A DNA stretch of 64,000 bases from Marinimicrobium alkaliphilum (GTDB lineage: Bacteria > Pseudomonadota > Gammaproteobacteria > Pseudomonadales > Cellvibrionaceae): NCBI RefSeq assembly GCF_003259155.1, contig NZ_QGMQ01000002.1, positions 184,925 through 248,924 on the forward strand. Direction: 5' to 3'. Positions 35,845 through 44,674 of the stretch are shown piece after piece. Positions within the stretch are counted from its first letter, which is position 1, and every line of letters begins with the position of its first letter. Both the position numbers and the translations under genes were made by a program. Below the pieces are notes generated by a model, which saw only the letters and a program-made list of their open reading frames with translations, searched no databases and was not told where the DNA came from.

Positions 35845-36111
35845 TTAGGCAGCCATGGCCTTGATGCGAGTGTTCAGGCGGCTCTTATGACGAGCGGCCT
35901 TGTTCTTGTGGATAATGCCTTTATCCGCAATACGGTCAATGACCGGTACCGCGGCGGCGTAAGCGCCTTTGGCCGCTTCCACATCACCTGACTCAATGGC
36001 GCTAATGACGCGTTTGAGGTAGGTGCGAGCCATAGAACGGAGGCTGGCGTTGTGCTTGCGCGCTTTTTCGTTCTGGCGTGCACGTTTTTTAGCTTGGGGG
36101 GTATTGGCCAC
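35845..36111 (-). CDS. rpsT: 30S ribosomal protein S20
   Basis: 88 residues from GTG 36111, which has TAGGAG about eight bases upstream and gives the canonical start [26 protein letters not shown] longer frame to 36186 has no family support. S20 is a helical, Lys/Arg-rich primary binder of 16S rRNA. It is transcribed alone from a strong promoter and ends at its own terminator. Confidence 0.97.
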   Translation of the reverse strand: MANTPQAKKRARQNEKARKHNASLRSMARTYLKRVISAIESGDVEAAKGAYAAAVPVIDRIADKGIIHKNKAARHKSRLNTRIKAMAA

Positions 36112-36195
36112 CGAAGTGCTCCTATAAATTAAATCAGTACTGAAATTGGTTGTCGTTCGGGCGACGTTGGATCGCAAGCCGAGCAAGGACGCGAC

Positions 36196-36223
36196 ATTAT
36201 GCTGATTTAGCGCGCAATGTCAA
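36196..36223 (-). promoter_or_regulatory. Promoter of rpsT
   Basis: On the minus strand TTGACA (36223-36218) and CATAAT (36201-36196) are spaced by 16 bases, some 85 bases upstream of the rpsT GTG. It is a near-consensus sigma-70 site, as expected for a ribosomal protein gene. Confidence 0.75.
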
Positions 36224-36297
36224 CTATCCTGTGAGGGTAAAAAGGCGCAAAATAGTGTCTAGGCGAGGTGCTTTGCGCACCGCCGGAAGGAGAAATC

Positions 36298-37374
36298 ATG
36301 AACAAGCTCTTAAAGGGCTGCCTGTCCCCCGACCAGGAAGAAGTCCGCCTGGCGGCGCTGGCCGCCTACGAGATCCTGGATACCCCGGAAGAGGCGGCTT
36401 TTGACGAGCTGGTGGAGGTGGCCGCCTATATCTGTGATGCCCCCATCGCCGTGATCAATTTCGTTGATCGCCACCGCCAATGGTTTAAGGCCGTTAAAGG
36501 CCTGGGCGTGCGCGAGACCCCTCTCGATGTGTCGATCTGCGCGCATGCCATCATGCAGCCGGGCCTGTTTATTGTGCCCGATACCACCCGGGATCCCCGA
36601 TTTGCCCAGAACCCGTTGGTCACCGGCGAGCCTCACTTGCGCTTTTACGCGGGGGCTCTGCTCGAAAGCCATGACGGACAGCCCTTGGGTACCCTGTGTG
36701 TGCTTGACTACAAGCCCCGGACCCTCAGTGAACGACAGGCCTTCGCACTTCAGGCCCTGGCCAACCAGGTCATGGCCCACATGGAGCTGATGCTTGCCCA
36801 CCGCCAGCAGGTGACGCTGATTCGCGACCTGGACGCGGCACGCAAGGAAATGACCCATTGGGCGTCCACCGATTCGCTCACCGGGTTGCTCAACCGGCGC
36901 GCCTTTGAGCAGCGATTGTCCCAGGAGTTGGCGCTGGTCAAGCGCGGGGCTCGCCCCGGCGCGTTGATGATGCTGGATCTGGATGACTTCAAACGTATCA
37001 ACGACAACTTTGGCCACCACGCCGGAGACGATGCAATCGTGTGCTTTGCGGATGCTTGTCGAGAGGTGTTCCGACAAGCGGATGTGGTGGGCCGCTGGGG
37101 CGGGGAGGAATTTATCATTTTGTTGCCGAGCACCGAACTGGGTGAAGCGGGGCACGCCGCGGAGCGCCTGCACCAGTCGTTGTCCCGTGAGCCCATTGCC
37201 CGTTCCGGCAGTGAGCCGCTGACAGTGACGGCCAGTATTGGCCTCTGCGCGTTGACCCCCGATGGCGAGCTGGACGATACCCTGCGCAACCTCGACGCCC
37301 TGCTTTACCAAGCCAAGCGCAAGGGCCGCAACTGTACCGTATGCGAAGTGATTGAACAGGACGATCATGACTGA
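36298..37374 (+). CDS. GAF-GGDEF diguanylate cyclase
   Basis: 358 residues from ATG 36298, with the strong site GGAAGGAG. An N-terminal GAF domain (about 20-170, ICDAPIAVINFVDRHRQWFKA, CAHAIMQPGLFIVPDTTRDPRF, GTLCVLDYKPR) is followed by a GGDEF domain (about 190-350, STDSLTGLLNRRAFEQ, GGEEFIILLPS). The GGEEF active site is intact, so synthesis of cyclic di-GMP is likely. No RxxD inhibitory site is obvious. It has no membrane segments, and the GAF ligand is unknown. The stop overlaps the next gene by eight bases. Confidence 0.92.
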   Translation: MNKLLKGCLSPDQEEVRLAALAAYEILDTPEEAAFDELVEVAAYICDAPIAVINFVDRHRQWFKAVKGLGVRETPLDVSICAHAIMQPGLFIVPDTTRDPRFAQNPLVTGEPHLRFYAGALLESHDGQPLGTLCVLDYKPRTLSERQAFALQALANQVMAHMELMLAHRQQVTLIRDLDAARKEMTHWASTDSLTGLLNRRAFEQRLSQELALVKRGARPGALMMLDLDDFKRINDNFGHHAGDDAIVCFADACREVFRQADVVGRWGGEEFIILLPSTELGEAGHAAERLHQSLSREPIARSGSEPLTVTASIGLCALTPDGELDDTLRNLDALLYQAKRKGRNCTVCEVIEQDDHD

Positions 37375-37990
37375 CACTGCAAGCACAGCCTACCCGGTAC
37401 TGGCGAGCCCGTGCGAGTGGACCCACGAGGAAAAACGCAGCCAGTTTATCGCTCTATTGGAGCCAGTCACCACGCGCGAACAGGCCATGGCGGCATTGGA
37501 GCGCATCCGCACCGAACGCCCCGGCGCCAGCCATTACTGTTGGGCCTATATTCTGGGGCCAGCACGTCAACCCCTGAGTCAGGCCTTCAGCGACGACGGC
37601 GAGCCCGGTGGCACCGCGGGCAAGCCCATGCTCAACGTGTTGGCCCACCGCGACGCTGGCGATACGCTCGCCGTGGTGGTGCGTATCTTTGGTGGTGTAA
37701 AACTCGGCGCCGGCGGATTGGTGCGCGCTTATGGCGCCGCGGTCTCCGGTGCCCTGGACCTCGCCCAGTGGCGCACCGTCACCCCCTCCACCGCCGTCAC
37801 CATCCACATCGACTTCGCCCAGGAAGCGGCCCTGCGCCACGCCCTCGAACAGCGCAATTTGATGGTCGAATCGGCCGCCTACAGCCAACGCGTCAGCCTC
37901 GACGTAGCCGTGCCGATGAATGACATCGAACAGTTAAGAGACATTGTGCAAACCCTTACCGCCGGACAAGGTGAATTAACGACGGATTGA
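37367..37990 (+). CDS. YigZ/IMPACT-family protein
   Basis: 207 residues from ATG 37367. The sequence carries the UPF0029/IMPACT signature: KRSQFIALLEPV, ASHYCWAYILG, FSDDGEPGGTAGKPMLNVL and VRIFGGVKLGAGGLVRAYG, with a C-terminal DUF1949-like ferredoxin-fold domain. In eukaryotes IMPACT modulates GCN2, but the bacterial role is not settled. Its start overlaps the cyclase gene, so the two are co-transcribed. Confidence 0.9.
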   Translation: MTDTASTAYPVLASPCEWTHEEKRSQFIALLEPVTTREQAMAALERIRTERPGASHYCWAYILGPARQPLSQAFSDDGEPGGTAGKPMLNVLAHRDAGDTLAVVVRIFGGVKLGAGGLVRAYGAAVSGALDLAQWRTVTPSTAVTIHIDFAQEAALRHALEQRNLMVESAAYSQRVSLDVAVPMNDIEQLRDIVQTLTAGQGELTTD

Positions 37991-38022
37991 GGGGCGTTTC
38001 TTGTGTGGCTGGGTGCCTCATT

Positions 38023-38254
38023 GTCGGATTACGGCTGCGCCTAATCCGACCTACAAAAACTCTGGCACGGTGTTTCGGGGTGGGTGCCGCATTGTCGGAT
38101 TACGGCTGCGCCTAATCCGACCTACTAAAACTCTGGCACGATGTTTCGGGGTGGGGGCCGCATTGTCGGATTACGGCTGTGCCTAATCCGACCTACTAAA
38201 ACTCTGGCGCGATGTCCCGCGTAGGTCGGATTAGCCCGAAGGGCGTAATCCGAC
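38023..38254. repeat. REP-like palindromic repeat cluster B (3 direct at 71-bp period + 1 inverted)
   Basis: Direct copies start at 38023, 38094 and 38165, exactly 71 bases apart, with near-identical spacers (ACTCTGGCACGATGTTTCGG type). A fourth, inverted copy is at 38221-38254. The palindrome is the same GTCGGATTA...TAATCCGAC as in cluster A. It sits between the YigZ-family gene and the convergent lipoprotein gene. The regular period points to tandem duplication of a REP-plus-spacer unit. Confidence 0.93.
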
Positions 38255-38273
38255 ACTGAGGCACCGGTTCCGT

Positions 38274-38762
38274 TTATTCCTGTTCATCCAACTCAAAGGT
38301 ATAACGACTCCCCTCGTCATTCCAGGACGGGCAGCCGCCTTCGAAAACGGCGTACTCTGGCTGCACTTCGACGGTTTTAGGCGCGTAGTGTTCAGCGGTC
38401 AAGGTGAATTCGTAGTCGCCATCGCTATTGCCGAATTGGCAGGGCAGGTCACAAATCAGTACATCGTCCTCGGGCGTCGCATTCTCACAGTAGATGCCGC
38501 CGATGGGTGGGTAACTCATCCCGGTGGGCATGTCGGGGCAGAGTTCTTGGGCTGAGAAGGGGATGCCGCCCAAGCTGAAATCCGACAGGGTTACCTGGGA
38601 TAACTCGGTTCCGGCCGGAGTGCCGATGACGCGCTCCAGGGTGATGATGGGTTCGAGGTAGTTGTGGACACAGGGTCCGAAGCCGTTGTCGTCTGATCCA
38701 CAGCCAACCAGTAGTGCTGTCATTGCAAGACTCGCGGCGGGGGCAATCCTAGTCACTTTCAT
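38274..38762 (-). CDS. Cys-rich lipoprotein A of unknown family
   Basis: 162 residues from ATG 38762. A lipoprotein signal (SLAMTALLVGCGSD) is followed by a compact domain with EPIITLERVIGTPAGTELSQV, CDLPCQFGNSDGDYEFTLTAEHY and YAVFEGGCPSW. Six cysteines are conserved with the sister protein at 39335-39853, probably forming disulfides. The beta-rich pattern recalls small Ig-like or carboxypeptidase-regulatory-like folds, but no family was recognised. It is separated from the sister gene by yjbQ. Confidence 0.75.
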   Translation of the reverse strand: MKVTRIAPAASLAMTALLVGCGSDDNGFGPCVHNYLEPIITLERVIGTPAGTELSQVTLSDFSLGGIPFSAQELCPDMPTGMSYPPIGGIYCENATPEDDVLICDLPCQFGNSDGDYEFTLTAEHYAPKTVEVQPEYAVFEGGCPSWNDEGSRYTFELDEQE

Positions 38763-38872
38763 GGCGCGCTCCTTCGGGCTCGGTTTAGCCTCAAGCATAG
38801 GCGCACGGGCCCGATGTAACAACGTTTTTTGCCAATGAGTAACCTTTGCTCACAGATTCTTACAGGTCTGGC

Positions 38873-39292
38873 TTACTCTCCCTGCAAGGTCAACACCAGG
38901 CTGCGGCCACTGGCGCGGTTGCGGTGTTCGCACAGGTAGATGCCCTGCCAGATACCCAGGTTGAGTCGGCCGTTGGTGACCGGGATGTTCAGGCTGGCGC
39001 CGAGCAGGCTGGCCTTGAGGTGGGCGGGCATATCGTCCGGGCCTTCGTCGTTGTGGCGGTAGTAGGGCTCGTTCTCCGGCACGGCGCGGCTGAAGTAGCT
39101 TTCAAAGTCGTCGCGCACGGTGGGGTCGGCATTCTCATTGATGGTCAGTGAGGCCGAGGTGTGTTTAAGGGTGATATTGAGCAGGCCAATACTGACCTGG
39201 CTCAGCTCGGGGAACTGGCTCAGGATCTCGTCAGTGACCAGGTGGAAGCCCCGGCGGTAGGGTTTGAGCCGAATTTCTTTTTGGTACCACAT
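38873..39292 (-). CDS. yjbQ: YjbQ-family protein (secondary thiamine-phosphate synthase-like)
   Basis: 139 residues, full length for UPF0047/YjbQ. Typical segments are GFHLVTDEI, LLNITLKHTSASLTINENADP, MPAHLKASLLG and LGIWQGIYLCEHRNR. E. coli YjbQ has weak thiamine-phosphate synthase activity, and its true function is unclear. It is inserted between two paralogous lipoprotein genes on the same strand. Confidence 0.92.
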   Translation of the reverse strand: MWYQKEIRLKPYRRGFHLVTDEILSQFPELSQVSIGLLNITLKHTSASLTINENADPTVRDDFESYFSRAVPENEPYYRHNDEGPDDMPAHLKASLLGASLNIPVTNGRLNLGIWQGIYLCEHRNRASGRSLVLTLQGE

Positions 39293-39334
39293 GCTGATGC
39301 TGACTCCGGGCGAAATGAATGATCGCCCGCTATC

Positions 39335-39853
39335 TTAATCGCCTTGCTCGGTCAGCTCAAACTGATAGCGGCTGCCGCCGTCGCGCCAGGACGGGCAACC
39401 GCCCTCAAACACACTGTACTCGGGCTCGATGGTCACAGCGTTTGGTTGAAAGTGCTCAGCGCTCACGGTGAACTGATACGCTCTTTCGGAGTTGCCGAAT
39501 TGACAGGGCAGGTCACACACAAGAGTTTCTTCCTCGATTGTGATGCCTTCGCAGTCGATATTGGCGGCGACCGGGTGACCTGTGCCGTCGGGTCTCTGCC
39601 TGCAGAGCTCTTGAGGGTGGAAAGGCTCCCCGTCGCGCTTAAAATCCGAGAGCCGAACCTGCGCCAGGGCGGTCCCTGCGGGCTGACCAACCACTTCCTC
39701 AAGGGTGATGATGGGTTCGTGATACATCTCGACGCAAGGGCCACCATCTCGCTCATCATTGTCGTTATCGTCCGCAGTCCAGGTCTCGGCGCCGTCAGAG
39801 CCGCAGGCGCTCAGCATGACAACCGCGGCGAGAGTAATCAGTGGTGTCTTCAT
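39335..39853 (-). CDS. Cys-rich lipoprotein B, paralogue of lipoprotein A
   Basis: 172 residues from ATG 39853. The lipoprotein signal (AAVVMLSACGSD) and an acidic linker (DDNDNDERDGG) lead into the same domain as lipoprotein A: EPIITLEEVVGQPAGTALAQV, CDLPCQFGNSERAYQFTVSAEH and SVFEGGCPSWRDGGSRYQFEL. About half the residues match, including all six cysteines. Function unknown. Duplication around yjbQ suggests that yjbQ moved between them or that the copy jumped over it. Confidence 0.75.
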   Translation of the reverse strand: MKTPLITLAAVVMLSACGSDGAETWTADDNDNDERDGGPCVEMYHEPIITLEEVVGQPAGTALAQVRLSDFKRDGEPFHPQELCRQRPDGTGHPVAANIDCEGITIEEETLVCDLPCQFGNSERAYQFTVSAEHFQPNAVTIEPEYSVFEGGCPSWRDGGSRYQFELTEQGD

Positions 39854-39965
39854 CGGTGTCCTCCCGTGGACTGTGACAGTACCCACAGGGTAGGCGGCGG
39901 GGTGAATGAGGGCAATGGCTTTAATACTTTGGTAACGTTGGCTCACGCTTTTTAACAGGTGCGGT

Positions 39966-40442
39966 TTACCACCAGTGTTTGCCCCAGCGTTCCGGGTTGG
40001 CCCAGAAACGGGCGTTATTCCAGGGGCGTTTGTGGTTGTAGGTGTCGATATTGTAGGTGTAGAGGCTGAGCGGCGGGTCGGTATCCAGTTGTGCCTGGCG
40101 CCGAAAACCGAGGCCGATAAAGTCGCTCAGGGTCCAGGGGGTGCTGTCGGTGACCAGTACCGCGATCTGGCGGGTGCCGTAGTTGCGCAGTTGCCCGAGC
40201 AGTTGCCGGGCCTCGCTCTTGTCCCGGTGCTCCAGGGTGTCGGTGACCAGCGCCAGGTCCTGTACGGCCGGTGGGCGCCAGCCTGAAGGCAGCTCGGCTG
40301 CATCCAGGGCGGTGAGGTGACAGGGGCTGTGGCCCTCGGCCCAGCGTCCGGCCATCTGTCGGGCAAGGGTGCCCAGCGCTACCAGGCTTTGGGGCTCGCA
40401 GGCGTCTATCACTTGGGCAAGCGCAGTTTGTGCGGGAGTCAT
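39966..40442 (-). CDS. DUF6231-family protein
   Basis: 158 residues from ATG 40442. Longer in-frame starts read through low-quality sequence. The pattern VIDACEPQSLVALG, DLALVTDTLEH, LGQLRNYGTRQIAVLV and the tail YTYNIDTYNHKRPWNNARFWANPERWGKHWW fits DUF6231, a gammaproteobacterial family with a methyltransferase-like outline but no clear SAM motif. Function unknown. Confidence 0.68.
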   Translation of the reverse strand: MTPAQTALAQVIDACEPQSLVALGTLARQMAGRWAEGHSPCHLTALDAAELPSGWRPPAVQDLALVTDTLEHRDKSEARQLLGQLRNYGTRQIAVLVTDSTPWTLSDFIGLGFRRQAQLDTDPPLSLYTYNIDTYNHKRPWNNARFWANPERWGKHWW

Positions 40443-40637
40443 AGGCTGGGCTTTGGTCAGTAGACGATTGCCCACTTTACGCCCGCAGGTGCCAGCGAGC
40501 AAGCGTGCGCACCTCAAAGAAATCCTTGTGAGGGGTGGTTTATGGGTGGCGGACGCGGGCGTCTCCGGCGAGAATAGCGCCCTACGCCCGGTAACCGGGG
40601 TCACTGCTTAAGAAAGGCTGTCAACGGAGTGCTGCTG

Positions 40638-41828
40638 ATGATGAAACTGCCTGTCACTGTTTGGGGCCTGGCGCTGGGGATGGCGCTACTGGTCACCGGC
40701 AATATCCTGCTGGTCTCGGTCACCGCACTGGTGGGCGTCCAACTGGCGCCAAGGCCTGCGCTGATCACTCTGCCGGTCGCCCTTCAATTTATCGGCCTTA
40801 TGGCCGCGACCTTGCCCGCTGCCCATTTGATGCGCTGGCTGGGACGCAAGGTGGGCTTCCTGCTCGGCAATCTGGTGGGCGTCACCGGTGCCTTGGTGGC
40901 GTATTTCGCGTTAGCTGCTGAGCATTTTGGGTTTTTCTGTGTGGGCACTTTTTTGGTGGGGGCGGCGATTGGGGCGAGCCAGCAGTACCGGTTTGCCGCC
41001 ATTGAGGCGTGTGTACCGGAGGCGCGCCCCAAGGCCATCAGCCTGGTGATGGCGGGCGGTGTGTTAGCGGCGATTCTCGGCCCCAATCTGGCGGTCTGGT
41101 CCGGTCATTGGTGGCCCGGGCGGGAATTTCTGGGCGCTTTTGGGGCTTTGGTGGGGTTGTATGTGCTGGCGCTGTTCTTGATCGCCAGTTTGCCTTTGCC
41201 CAAGCCGACCCTTGAGGAGCAGCAGGGCCCGAGCCGAAGCTACCGGGAGCTGCTGCGCCAACCGATGTTGGTCACCGCGATCATTGCCGGGGCGATTGGC
41301 TACGGAGTGATGGTGTTGGTGATGACCGCCACGCCGGTGGCCATGCACGGTCATCATCATGGCTTCAGCGATACCGCCAGTGTGATTCAGTGGCATGTAT
41401 TGGGGATGTTTTTGCCGTCGTTTTTTACCGGGCGTTTGATTGCCCGTTTTGGTGAAACCCGGATTATTTACAGCGGCTGTGTGTTGTTGGCGTTGTGCGC
41501 GCTGGTGGCTCAATGGGACAGCGGTTTTTGGTATTACTGGTTTGCGCTGGTGACCTTGGGCGTAGGTTGGAATTTTACTTTTATCGGTGCGACGTCATTG
41601 TTGGCGCAGACTTATCAGCCGGCGGAGAAAGCCAAAGTGCAGGGGCTGAATGATTTTCTGGTGTTTGGGTGTGCGGCCTTTGGTAGTCTGATGGCCGGGC
41701 ATTTGCAGTCCTGGCTGGGCTGGGAGTTGCTCAACCTGTGGATGCTGCCGCCCATCGCCATTGCGATAGGGATGTTGTGGTATGCGAACCGGGTGCCCGA
41801 GGTGGTTGAGGGGGATCGGGTGTTGTGA
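40638..41828 (+). CDS. MFS transporter
   Basis: 396 residues from ATG 40638, with GGAG eight bases upstream. About 12 hydrophobic segments in two halves with a central charged loop (PLPKPTLEEQQGPSRSYREL), and the MFS loop motif MRWLGRKVGFLLGN after TM2. A His/Gly loop GHHHGFSD in the C-terminal half is unusual. The substrate cannot be told from the sequence, and it stands alone. REP cluster C begins 34 bases after the stop. Confidence 0.87.
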   Translation: MMKLPVTVWGLALGMALLVTGNILLVSVTALVGVQLAPRPALITLPVALQFIGLMAATLPAAHLMRWLGRKVGFLLGNLVGVTGALVAYFALAAEHFGFFCVGTFLVGAAIGASQQYRFAAIEACVPEARPKAISLVMAGGVLAAILGPNLAVWSGHWWPGREFLGAFGALVGLYVLALFLIASLPLPKPTLEEQQGPSRSYRELLRQPMLVTAIIAGAIGYGVMVLVMTATPVAMHGHHHGFSDTASVIQWHVLGMFLPSFFTGRLIARFGETRIIYSGCVLLALCALVAQWDSGFWYYWFALVTLGVGWNFTFIGATSLLAQTYQPAEKAKVQGLNDFLVFGCAAFGSLMAGHLQSWLGWELLNLWMLPPIAIAIGMLWYANRVPEVVEGDRVL

Positions 41829-41862
41829 GTGGTGGTTTTGTATTGGGATGGGTGCCTCAGGT

Positions 41863-42032
41863 GTCGGATTACGGCTGCGCCTAATCCGACCTACTCGAAC
41901 AACGGCACCTTGCCCCCAGTAGGTCGGATTAGCCCGTAGGGCGTAATCCGACAAAAACGCCCCCAACCCACCCAGTAGCAACGGCACCTTGTTTTGTGTA
42001 GGTCGGATTAGCCCGCAAGGGCGTAATCCGAC
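41863..42032. repeat. REP-like palindromic repeat cluster C (3 copies)
   Basis: One direct copy (41863-41894) and two inverted copies (41919-41952 and 41998-42032) of the same GTCGGATTA...TAATCCGAC palindrome, placed between the convergent MFS and patatin genes. Confidence 0.92.
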
Positions 42033-42089
42033 AACATGCCCCCAACCGCCACAAGCGACTCTTGGGAATCTCACTGGCAGTGGTTGCTG

Positions 42090-42983
42090 TCAGTGGGAAC
42101 GCAGAAACTCGCGCAGCTTTTCCGCTTCTGGCTGGGCTTTTTCAAGAATGTCGTTCAAACGGTTGAAGTGCAGTAGCTGAATGTCACCGGTGTCGGGCTT
42201 GAGGTAGAGGTCCGGCTCGTCCTGCTGGCGCATTTGACGGATGATGGACTGCTGCATAATTTCAAAGGTTTTAAACAGGTATTGGGTCAGGCCGGCGGCT
42301 TCCTCGCTTCTTTCGCGGACACCGGAGACGTCGATGGCAATGACGTGATCGTAGCGGCCCATTAACAACTGATAGGGCAGGGGGTTGGCGAGCCCGCCGT
42401 CGAGTAATACCTGGTCGCCCCGGGTCACAGGTTTGAACAGCCCGGGCACTGCCATGCTGGCGGCAATGGCCTCAAAGAGGTCGCCTTCCTCAATCACTAC
42501 CGCCTCGCCGGTCCAGTAGTCGGTCGCAACGATGGAGAGCGGGATCTGCAGGTCTTCAAAGCGCTCGGCCTCAACTTGCTCGGCCAGATAATCCAGAAAG
42601 TTGCTGGCGTCGAGCAGACCGCCTTCGTTGATACTGGTTTTCAGCAGATTACCGATACTGAGGCCGGAGTCCCAGATGCCCTGCAGAACGTCAAAGCCGT
42701 CGCCGTTGAACTCTTTGAACACGGCCTCAATCTCCTTGGCGCTCAGTCCGGCGGCGTAAAGGGCACCAATGACTGCGCCGACACTGGTGCCGCTGATATG
42801 CGCGGGCTTTTGTTTCAGTTCGTCAAAGACGCCGAGCATAGCGATGTGGGACAAACCGCCGGCGCCGCCGGAGCCCAGGGCGAGAGCAATGTCGGTTGCC
42901 GTGGCCGGTGTGTTGTCCTCGGCCGCAGCGGGTATGGCCAGGGCGAGGAACAGGGCGAAGGTGGTGATCAGGTGGCGTAGCAT
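42090..42983 (-). CDS. Secreted patatin-like phospholipase
   Basis: 297 residues with a signal peptide (MLRHLITTFALFLALAIPAAA). The patatin core shows the oxyanion loop GSGGAGGLSHI, the nucleophile elbow GTSVGAVIG (Ser) and the catalytic Asp in LLDGGLANPLP. This is close to the RssA/NTE-like group of bacterial patatins, which are lipid acyl hydrolases. The signal peptide places it in the periplasm or outside. It stands alone, next to REP cluster C. Confidence 0.9.
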   Translation of the reverse strand: MLRHLITTFALFLALAIPAAAEDNTPATATDIALALGSGGAGGLSHIAMLGVFDELKQKPAHISGTSVGAVIGALYAAGLSAKEIEAVFKEFNGDGFDVLQGIWDSGLSIGNLLKTSINEGGLLDASNFLDYLAEQVEAERFEDLQIPLSIVATDYWTGEAVVIEEGDLFEAIAASMAVPGLFKPVTRGDQVLLDGGLANPLPYQLLMGRYDHVIAIDVSGVRERSEEAAGLTQYLFKTFEIMQQSIIRQMRQQDEPDLYLKPDTGDIQLLHFNRLNDILEKAQPEAEKLREFLRSH

Positions 42984-43194
42984 TGATGGGGCCCTTAGGT
43001 GCGTTGGTGGTGGGGACGGCTGTCCCCATATCGGAGTATGGCACGTTGTTCGGTGTGGGTGCCTCCTTGCTGAAGTAGCCTGAAACAGTACGTTAATAGG
43101 TGGACAGGTATGTGAACCCTATCACACGGTCGGGGGGCAGTTTTATGGTAATTTTTGACCCGCTTCTTACCTCACTCAGAAAAGGATGTTCTGC

Positions 43195-44235
43195 ATGCCA
43201 TATCAACTTCTCGCGTACGAAGTCCAGCCCGGCGACAGTGCTGACCAGATTATTAACCGGTACTATGGGCCGGTAAGCCAGCTCCGGAAAGCTGAAATCA
43301 AGGATAAAATTGCGAGCCTAAACCCTCATTTATCGTCTGTCACGGCCCTCCCGCCAGGTCAACTGATTATGTTGGCCACCCCCAAGCAATACTGTGCGGT
43401 GCCAGCGAATTTCGAGCGTATTATCGAAGCGGAGGCGGCGCCGGGTAAGCACCCATGGTTTCATCAGTTAAATGATGAATGGCGCTCGATGGATCGTGCG
43501 GAACGGGATCTGGCCTACCATGTGTCGCCTTACATGGCGGGAGCGGGCGCGGCATCCTTGGCCATGATGAATACAACGTTTCGTACAAATGCACCATTGG
43601 TAGGCGAAATTGCTAGCCTGTATGAATCGTACCGCTCGGGCGATCTTTCCAAGGGTCAGTATGACTATCGCCGTCGGGTCGCCCTCCGAACGCTTTCAGA
43701 AAAGCTGGGCCCGACGCAGTCGCTGCTATATGGGGGGAGGCCCCCGGGAGAGGTGATTCGTATCAATCGCCAGAGTGGCGTGTCGTCGACGGCGACTATT
43801 GACCGGGAGATGCGGCGTATGACCGGTTTAGCGAAAACTGCGAGCCGAGGTGGCATTGCATTGTCCGTAGTGGGCTTGGGTGTTGCTTGCCACGATATTG
43901 CTAGTGCGGCAACGAGGCAGGAGAAGAATGAAATTCTGGTGCAAAGCGGGGGAAGCATTACTTCAGGGCTTGCATATGCGGTAGTTTCTGGCGTTGCTCT
44001 CCTCCTGATTGCGACCCCGGTTGGTTGGGTTGGCGCTCTCACAATTGGTTTAGGAGGGGCTATAGTGAGCTATGGTGGTGGGGCGGTTGCACGCAAAATT
44101 TACGACAGGAATGGATCGCAGATTGATTTTGTTGAAAAGTTAGGTGTAGACCACGTGTGCAGTTCAGCTTCAAGGAATGAAAGTTACTCTGCGACAGAAA
44201 GTATCATCAGTGGCCGTGCAACGTTTATGCGATAA
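43195..44235 (+). CDS. Putative antibacterial effector: LysM-like N-terminus plus hydrophobic hairpin
   Basis: 346 residues from ATG 43195, which has AAAGG nine bases upstream. The ATG at 43186 touches that site. Residues 5-62 look LysM-like (LAYEVQPGDSADQIINRYYG, LNPHLSSVTALPPGQLIML). A soluble helical middle follows, then two hydrophobic stretches (about 217-240 and 256-298, VVSGVALLLIATPVGWVGALTIGLGGAIVSYGGG) that resemble the membrane-inserting hairpins of pore-forming colicins and some T6SS effectors. There is no signal peptide. The gene is visibly more AT-rich than its neighbours and is followed after 22 bases by a small membrane-protein gene. A toxin role is inferred from layout, and no family was recognised with confidence. 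Confidence 0.6.
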   Translation: MPYQLLAYEVQPGDSADQIINRYYGPVSQLRKAEIKDKIASLNPHLSSVTALPPGQLIMLATPKQYCAVPANFERIIEAEAAPGKHPWFHQLNDEWRSMDRAERDLAYHVSPYMAGAGAASLAMMNTTFRTNAPLVGEIASLYESYRSGDLSKGQYDYRRRVALRTLSEKLGPTQSLLYGGRPPGEVIRINRQSGVSSTATIDREMRRMTGLAKTASRGGIALSVVGLGVACHDIASAATRQEKNEILVQSGGSITSGLAYAVVSGVALLLIATPVGWVGALTIGLGGAIVSYGGGAVARKIYDRNGSQIDFVEKLGVDHVCSSASRNESYSATESIISGRATFMR

Positions 44236-44257
44236 TTGATTTTAGTAGGTTGTGGAA

Positions 44258-44659
44258 ATGGAAGTGGCAGATTCTCTTTTTGTTGTGATGCTGACCTTGT
44301 CGGCGATGATTTTTTCTGTTGTGCCTTTTGCTTTTATATTGTGGTATGCGCTACATCTTGTGCTGTCGCCGAGACTCGATCCTTTGCTTTTTAAGGATCC
44401 TTATTTTACGCGCTCGGAGCAGGTTAGCTATCAGTGCTTTCCGCTATCCTTTCTAAAATCTGGTAACTATGTCTATCTTTTGGTGGCGCCGTCACTCGCC
44501 AAGAAACGTCGATTTAAGGGGTTGTCGGAGCCGGTGCCTGTTGGGAGAGTGATGCGCATTGTGTGTGTCGTTCAACTCTCTTTGATGTGTCTGGGTTCTT
44601 TGGTAGGCATTTTATGGTTCCTACTCATGGGGTATGCGGCATTTGTCGTACTGTTGTAG
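44258..44659 (+). CDS. Two-TM membrane protein, putative immunity protein
   Basis: 133 residues from ATG 44258, which is eight bases after AGG. GTG 44252 is less well placed. TM segments are at about 7-38 (FVVMLTLSAMIFSVVPFAFI) and 101-132 (LSLMCLGSLVGILWFLLMGY), with a basic cytosolic-type loop between (APSLAKKRRFKGLSEP). It directly follows the effector-like gene and has the same AT-rich composition. Inner-membrane immunity proteins typically protect against pore-forming toxins. A decayed homologue follows immediately, which is typical of immunity arrays. No known family was recognised. Confidence 0.6.
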   Translation: MEVADSLFVVMLTLSAMIFSVVPFAFILWYALHLVLSPRLDPLLFKDPYFTRSEQVSYQCFPLSFLKSGNYVYLLVAPSLAKKRRFKGLSEPVPVGRVMRIVCVVQLSLMCLGSLVGILWFLLMGYAAFVVLL

Positions 44660-44674
44660 TGATCAACAACCTGA

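Noticed and set aside
41863-42032. REP-like palindromes as intrinsic terminators only
   Set aside because: They occur singly and in clusters in both orientations with a fixed CCTAC tail and no U run, as for a dispersed repeat family. Some terminator activity remains possible.
43195-43400. Peptidoglycan hydrolase for the LysM-like protein
   Set aside because: No catalytic motif of a lysozyme, amidase or endopeptidase was seen after the LysM-like region. The long hydrophobic hairpin fits a membrane-acting protein better.
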